Source: Sipunculus nudus
Lineage: Eukaryota > Annelida > Sipuncula > Golfingiida > Sipunculidae
Reading direction: 5' to 3'
Assembly (NCBI GenBank): GCA_026874595.1
Contig: CM049311.1
Coordinates: forward strand, 43,029,676 to 43,093,675
Length of the DNA stretch: 64,000 nt
The notes below the pieces were generated by a model. It was not told the DNA's origin. It was given only the letters and a program-made list of their open reading frames with translations, and made no database searches. The translations under genes and the position numbers were made by a program. Within the stretch, counting starts at the first letter, position 1. Each line of letters starts with the position of its first letter. Of this stretch, positions 57,922 through 64,000 are shown one piece after another.

Positions 57922-60900
57922 CAAGGGACCCATGGGTCACGGCGCTCAGCTGATCGTGATTGGACTATAAATGTTTCTCCACTGTAATACTATATCGAGT
58001 CGATAAAGCTTATGAATATCATGTACATGTTGGGCTATTATAAAGGAATGTAATGTAATATGTGAGTAAATGATAAATGAAATTACCTGACTGATGGATT
58101 AATAGAGTCAAATAAAGTGGTTTATTTTTTATTTATTTAGGAGGGGTTGAAAATTGTAGTATATTTGAGCAAATATGAATGCAATGACAGCAGTAATAAG
58201 CAGTAGTCGAATGATGATAAGGCTATTTGTTGAAGGATCTAAAGTGTATGGTAGTCTGCAAGAGTTCAATTTGACAGATATGATGTTATGATTAACTATG
58301 CTGATGAAGTGATTTATGAATATATGACTGTATGACACAATATCTCTTTAGTCTTGACAAGGTACATTACTGTGATGCCCACTATGTCTACATATTACAC
58401 AATATTGACATAATTTCTGGCATGTACATAGGTACCTATGGACGAATAGTTATACAAAATATTAAAGTATGAATATATCTGTTTCATCTTGTTCTTGCTT
58501 ACTGAGGCTGACTTTGGGATGGGGTTCGGAGAAGGGAAAAGTGAGGGCAGCACGAAGGTGGATGTAGAAATATTCTATTGTAATGCTTTTCATTTATATA
58601 AGAATATGAAAAGCTAAGAGGAAAGGGGCCCTCCTACTTGGTTAAAGTAAAGTTCTAAATATATGATTGCAAACTAATACTCTGACAAGACTGTCATGAA
58701 GAAAAACAGTAAAAGTTTTGAGATACTGTGTTGCATACAAAAATTTACAGATGGACAGGCAAGTGGAAAGAATGGACAAATACCTTTATTTCACTTTCAA
58801 GAGAATAATGCATTTAAGTTTATATATAATCCTATTTTTTAAGCAGATCCACTTTTTCCATTAAGAAGTTTTTATCTGAATCATTTTTTTATTTACAGGT
58901 TTATAAATTTTTAATTAAAAAACCTGAAAATATAAGTTAAAATATTAGAATTGTTGCAAAAGTTGCAATCATTATATATACAGAGTAAAAAACATTGGGT
59001 CATATTATGCATACACATATATTTTATCATTTTAAAATCATAAATGTTTAAACTGATTTTAAAAGAAAATAATGCCACAACATGGCATCTACAAGAATAT
59101 TCCTTGAATCACTATTAAAAAGTTTTGCACATTGGAGTTTTCAGGACATGCTTAATTTTATTCACCAAAATAAAATAAAAGTAAATTTGATAAAATAAAA
59201 CATCTTTTCAAATAAAGTATACACACTGTTGGTTGAATGAGGGACAAACAATATCATTGTGCTAATTACTATCCCAGTTTTAATTAATTACTGGAATTAA
59301 TAGTCAATTTCACACCTGGTGAAGTTTTTACTCTTCTGAAGTAAGGAATTACTTATCTAATGAACATCCACACTTTAACAGCAATACACCACTTTGTGGA
59401 CACAATTAAATGTACACTTTAATCATTTTAACCCTTGTGGTACAATACAAAATCTAAAATGTAGCATGTCAAAGAATAAAATAAAATACAGAAAAATTAT
59501 AACATTCATCTAGTTTATGCACCAGCTGGGGGGGGGGGGGCATGAGTGCAGGGCAGAGGGGAAGCCTGCTAGAAGTGGCCAAGCTGGGCCAAGGTAAGCT
59601 GCCTGGGGTGGGTTACATAATGCAAGTGAAGGCTGTACTACTAGGTAGGCTAGATGTAAACAACACTTGACATGGTGTATGAAAACATGAATAAAAGCTT
59701 TTCATTCCAATCAATTTCTTTTGAAAGTTCAGATTTTAAAAGATTAAATCCTTATGCATATATGCTGGGAAAATTAAATCAACAGTGCCAAAGTTGGACA
59801 AAATTTAAGGTATTGATTTTTTATTTATGCTAATAACTTGAAAATTTTGCAAAATTCAGATCTAATTTTGGGTAAACAATTGAATCTTGATTAAATAAAG
59901 TTATATTCCTGAAAAAAGTCTCTAGGTTCAGCAATTCTCATGTGAGTTAATATATTTCCTGATTTTTAAAAAAACTTCAAAATAATACCCAATACTGACC
60001 TAATTTTTGGTATGTTCATAGAAAATGTATGAAAGAATGTGAATACTAAATACGATCAAAAAGAAATCAGTGGTTTATATTAGGCAGCCTTGAAGTGTAA
60101 CAATGGCTTTTTTTATGGAAAACGGAGTTTTTTTTCCTTAATATCTCGAAGTCGTAATGACCCAATTTTCAGTATGGTAGGAGATTTTGGGGACATCTAA
60201 AATTATGTCAACAGCCTGGGGAGCATAGAGATGTGCACTGAATGACCTACAGTCATCAAAGTGGACTGCTTGACAATGTAAGGGAATACAGCAAGAGCTT
60301 TAAAAAAAAATTCAATAACTAGCCTAATTTTGCAGCTTTTATTTTCAAATTTCAGATTTTAACAGATTGAATCCTTATGTGTACATGCTGTGAAAATTAA
60401 ATCCACAGTCCTTACAGGAAAATAACATGCCATGGCCAAAGTTGGGCAAAATTTAAGGTACCAATTTTATATTTTAGCCAATATTTAAAAAAATTTAACA
60501 GATTTTGATCTAATTTTTGGTATACAATTAAATTTTGATTAATTAAAGTTGTATTACTGGAAAAAGTCCCTAACTTTAACACTTTTGGTCTTAAGTGACC
60601 AAATATCTTCCTGATTTTTTTACCAAGTCCATTATGTTTGGGCCCATAACTTTTTTAAATTATATAATACTGACTTAATATCTGGCATGTACATAGGAAC
60701 TATATGGAGGAATATTTATGGTAAATATGAAGAAAACCAGATGAGTGGTTTTGATATTAGGCAGTCCTGAAGTGTGAAAATAGATTTCTAATAAAAAATT
60801 GAGGTTTTTCCTTAATATCTCGAAGGAACAAAGTCCTATTGACCCAATTTTCGGCATGGTAGGAGATTTTGGGGACATCTAACTGTATGCCAAATTTCAG

Positions 60901-61044
60901 ATTCGTAGGTCCAACCGTGTCGAAACGTGCCAGTCTTACGGACGGACATCCAGACGGACCGAGGGACGGACAGACAGACGGACGGACGACGGACAATGGA
61001 CCACGACTATAGCTCAGATGACTTATAGTCAGCTGAGCTAAAAA
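57922..61044 (+). mobile_element. Family A element, second of the pair, complete
   Basis: 3.12 kb. Start as above, G-run 59528-59540, core repeats near 59795 and 60440, ACGG/ACAG tract 60937-60991, hairpin and GCTAAAAA to 61044. At 59965-59985 it continues past the point where the first copy is cut. No ORF with a domain. Confidence 0.65.
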
Positions 61045-61293
61045 TGGGATTTTCATGGGGAATTGAGGTTTTCCCTAAATTTCTCGAAGGAACAAAGTCC
61101 TAGTGACCCAATTTTTTGAATGGTAGGAGATTTTGGGGACATTTAACAGTATGCCGAATTTCAGATTCGTTTATACAACAGTTTCAAAATGTGCTAGTTT
61201 AAAGGACAGAGGGCACCACACTAAGAGGGACAGATGGACGGACAGCCGACCATTGCTATAGCTCAGATGACTTATAGTCAGCTGAGCTAAAAA
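61045..61293 (+). mobile_element. Detached family A 3' end
   Basis: The last 250 bp of an A element (ATTTCTCGAAGGAACAAAGT, GGAGATTTTGGGGACAT, decayed ACGG tract, hairpin, GCTAAAAA) directly after the previous terminus. It may be the displaced 3' end of the first copy (55792), if the second inserted into it. Confidence 0.55.
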
Positions 61294-62270
61294 CAGCATT
61301 GTTAATGACTATAAGTGCCTTAATGCCATTATCAAACCTTAAATTGTGTCAACTAGTACTTATCAAAATATAATATTTCATCACATTTTTTAAAAATTTA
61401 ATTTAAAATTATAAATTTTCAATTTGTATAGCATGGGATTGACTGACTGAAGATGTAGCAAGACCTGAAAATTTATTTTGTAATAAATAAAAAATATAAA
61501 ATTCATCAACAATACCAAAGAAATATGAAATTATAAGATGCATTTTGTTCATTGAACCTGTAAACTCTCAAATGTGCGAGAGAAAGAGTGAGAGACAGAC
61601 AGAAGGAGGGGGTAGGGGACTCTCAGTGGTTTTCACTTCAGGCAGCCTGACCAAGAATCAGCCAGCTTTCCCAAGTACCTTAAATAACAAACCCTGCCAC
61701 AAAGTGACCAATGACAGATCAGGTAAGCAGACAGAACTGTACTGTATTACAGTGACCAAAGTGGGCTGCCAGAATATGCAACTGAATACAATAAGAGCCT
61801 AAAATAAAGTTCAATAACTAGCTTAATTTTGGAGCTTATATTTTCACATTTCACAATTAACAGATTAAATGCTTATATGTACAATAACATGCTGTGCAAA
61901 TTAAATCCACAGTATTTACAGGAATAAAAACATGTCCTGGCCAAAGTTGGGCAAAATTTAGGGTAATGACTTTTTATTTATGCTTAAAACTTAAAAAATT
62001 CCCAAATTCAGACCTAATTGGGGTATACAATTAAATCTTGATTAAATGAAGTTATATCCCTGAAAAAAGTCTCTAGCTTAAGCAATTCTCAGGTTAAGTG
62101 AGTAAATGTATATTCTGATTTATTTAAAGGTGCATTATGTTCAGGCCCATACCTTCAACAAATTATGCAATACTGACCTTATTTCTAGTATGTACTTAGG
62201 AAATGTATAGAAGAATGTGCTTATCAAATATGATCAAAAACAGATAAGAGGTTGTGATTTTCCCTTAACC
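61294..62270 (+). repeat. Family A fragments and AT-rich DNA
   Basis: A-type phrases (GAGAGAGTGAGAGACAGAC near 61580, GGGCAAAATTTAGGGTA near 61949) without termini. An 85-codon ORF at 61545-61802 has no recognised similarity. Confidence 0.4.
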
Positions 62271-63770
62271 GATTGCTGTTTTGGATGCCCCCTGGACGCC
62301 CGTCACAAAACTAATACGCTGTATTCATAAGCCACGATAAAGCACGATGGACTCACCGTCCTAATGCATTTTTCCCTGCTAATTATTTGCGTTAAATATC
62401 TATTCCACGCCATTGAACACATTTCCATATTGTTCAGGGACACCCCTACCGTAAAGTTGATAATTTTTTATTTATTTACATGGGAATTTCTCGTGAATAT
62501 TATTTAAATTCTAATTAGGACTCTGTTGGCAAGCCGATTGCTTGAAATGAGTCGGCAAGTGACACAAGGGTCGCCAACAAGCGCAATGTTTCAACTGACT
62601 GTGCCGGGTTGTTATGACAATAACTCAAATAAAACTTCCACAAAAGATCGGTATCTATCTAAATTATTATCATTTTGTACTTAAAATGTGAATATTTCTC
62701 ATTCCTAAAGCCATTTTCTGTGTTTATGATGCCTGTTATGAAGGTCGAGCGATGTCACAAATTTTCAAGATGGCGGCCGTCGGACTTTCCGCTCGATAGA
62801 CTTCGTGCTTTGACAAATCTCAGAATATGTTTTGAACAAAATAAATATGAAAAGATGTTAAATAAAGTTAACTGACTGAAATTCGAGAATGTTTATTATG
62901 TCTTTAGATAAAAAAAGACGTCTGACATCGTTTTGACATTGTTAACCATCATGCAATTCCACGGGGATTCCCCGAAAAGAACTGTCACCGGGCGACAAAA
63001 CGGGAAATACACACTTTACCGGGAGTACCAAAACGGTCAAAGTTAACATTACAAAGGTTGAAATACATATATAAATGTTAGATTTAACCATTCTGGTGGA
63101 CTTCTGGCTACTTTCATAGGATTTTATACATATTTGATAGATAAATCTGTCAGTTTACATTTTTTATCACCTTTCTTTGAAGTTCACCTGGTCTTAATTA
63201 GTTCTTCATACCTGAACAGGTAGGCAATTGCAATTTACCCTTATTTAAATCAACATGATATTTCATGTCAAATATACAAGTTAATTTTTTTTATAAATTT
63301 CTTAGAACAAATCATATATTGTTTTGTCTAATTTATTTCAGAACTCCCAACCTATAATAAATTAAATAACCTTAATCATATTTCATTAACCTGTTTTACC
63401 TAGATCTTCCATGACAATACACAAGGTACCGGCGGATGATAATTCCCTTATTGTTCCTAAATTCTACAATGTCTTCACTCGGATATACTATAGACATTCA
63501 TGTACAAATATGCTAAAACAATAAAGACAATAAACTTACCTGAATTTACCTAACTTACCTGGTTCTACTAATAGATATATGTGAAATTTATGATTGGTTA
63601 GGTCATTAACCACTTGCTTGGTATCTCTGTAATATGTGTTAAAAATTTCATAAGGATCCACCAAAAATTGATCACATTATCAATCATAACATTAATGTAC
63701 AGTGTGTCAAAATTGAAAGTGTGAGAAACGTAGAATTAATCTGAACAGTAAGGGGGGTGTTTTGTGACAA
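62271..63770. other. Lower-copy DNA with possible promoter
   Basis: No A/B/C repeats. At 62766-62777 CAAGATGGCGGC is a perfect match to the YY1 consensus often found just downstream of metazoan transcription starts, in a small GC-richer patch. The ATG within it gives a 9-residue frame only. No exon chain is seen downstream before the window ends. Confidence 0.3.
62766..62777 (+). promoter_or_regulatory. YY1-like site
   Basis: CAAGATGGCGGC, followed by CGTCGGACTTTCCGCTCG. Known YY1 core is AAGATGGCGGC. Chance occurrence in 64 kb is low but not negligible. Confidence 0.35.
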
Positions 63771-64000
63771 CCAAATACAAACAGTAAAGGGTTAATATCT
63801 CGAAGGAACGAAGTCCTAGAGATCCAATTTTTGGTATGGTAAGAGTTTTTGGGTACATCTAACTGAATGCCAAATTCTGGATTTGTAGGACCAATGGTTT
63901 CAAAATGTGCCCTGTTAATGAATGGACAGCGGGCTGGACAGCCAGACGGATGACAGAGGAACAGAGGACCACAACTATAGCTCAGATGACTTACAGACAG
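63771..64000 (+). mobile_element. Family A 3' end cut by window edge
   Basis: AATATCTCGAAGGAACGAAGTCC, then a decayed GGACAG/ACGG tract and TATAGCTCAGATGACTTACAGACAG, the first arm of the hairpin. The second arm is outside the window. Confidence 0.55.

Overview
The window looks like intergenic DNA from an animal genome, most likely a bivalve mollusc. It is AT-rich and has no recognisable bacterial gene structure. Most of it is layered transposable elements. Many end in an (ACGG)n microsatellite followed by a 31-nt hairpin, the layout described for bivalve 'pearl' and Helitron-like non-autonomous elements. The species assignment is inference.

Only one convincing intact protein-coding gene is present: a two-exon hAT-type transposase (15728-16283 joined to 16619-17847, 594 codons). 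Its N-terminal half resembles vertebrate CGGBP1. It lies in a complete transposon (15188-18287) with 24-bp perfect terminal inverted repeats (TIRs). The subterminal DNA is packed with ACGGAA motifs, a plausible binding site for the encoded zinc finger. A broken, 5'-truncated LINE lies at 51598-53283 and a tRNA-derived SINE near 25085-25358 (minus strand). Possible host-gene traces are two weak 3'-terminal exons (37850-38700), a diverged tandem duplication with conserved donor-like sites (27030-28380, minus strand) and a YY1-like site (62766-62777).

The rest falls into three repeat families, named here for convenience. Family A starts CAAGGGACCCATGGGTCAC and ends with the hairpin and GAGCTAAAAA; copies lie throughout. 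Family B ends in GCTCACAGGTTCGCTAAAAA (1698-3639, 44395-45802, 47090-49051 and fragments). Family C starts CTAGA, has a short 5' hairpin, a GTATCC subterminal inverted repeat and a 3' hairpin ending GGATACAA (5603-6782 minus, 12311-14472, 18828-19998, 29135-30307, 54105-55571). Comparison with unfilled copies in this window shows that family C inserts between A and T without a target duplication, as Helitrons do, although it lacks their canonical TC/CTRR ends.

Layout: 1-5584 A and B elements; 5603-9570 a family C copy and A fragments with long AT and G tracts; 9571-11871 a complete A element; 12037-24395 one A-like host element split by a family C element (12311-14472) and by an 8.15-kb TIR composite (14930-23083) that itself contains the hAT element and a 4.1-kb A element; 24396-28952 fragments, the SINE, an 11-bp periodic array and lower-copy DNA; 28953-36399 a second copy of the 4.1-kb A element interrupted by another A element; 36400-38820 lower-copy DNA; 38821-51586 mixed A, B and C repeats and satellites; 51598-53283 the LINE; 54105-61293 a family C copy and two head-to-tail A elements; 61294-64000 fragments and lower-copy DNA. 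The 12-bp palindrome GGTGGCGCCACC occurs perfectly at least 25 times across repeat backbones that otherwise look unrelated.
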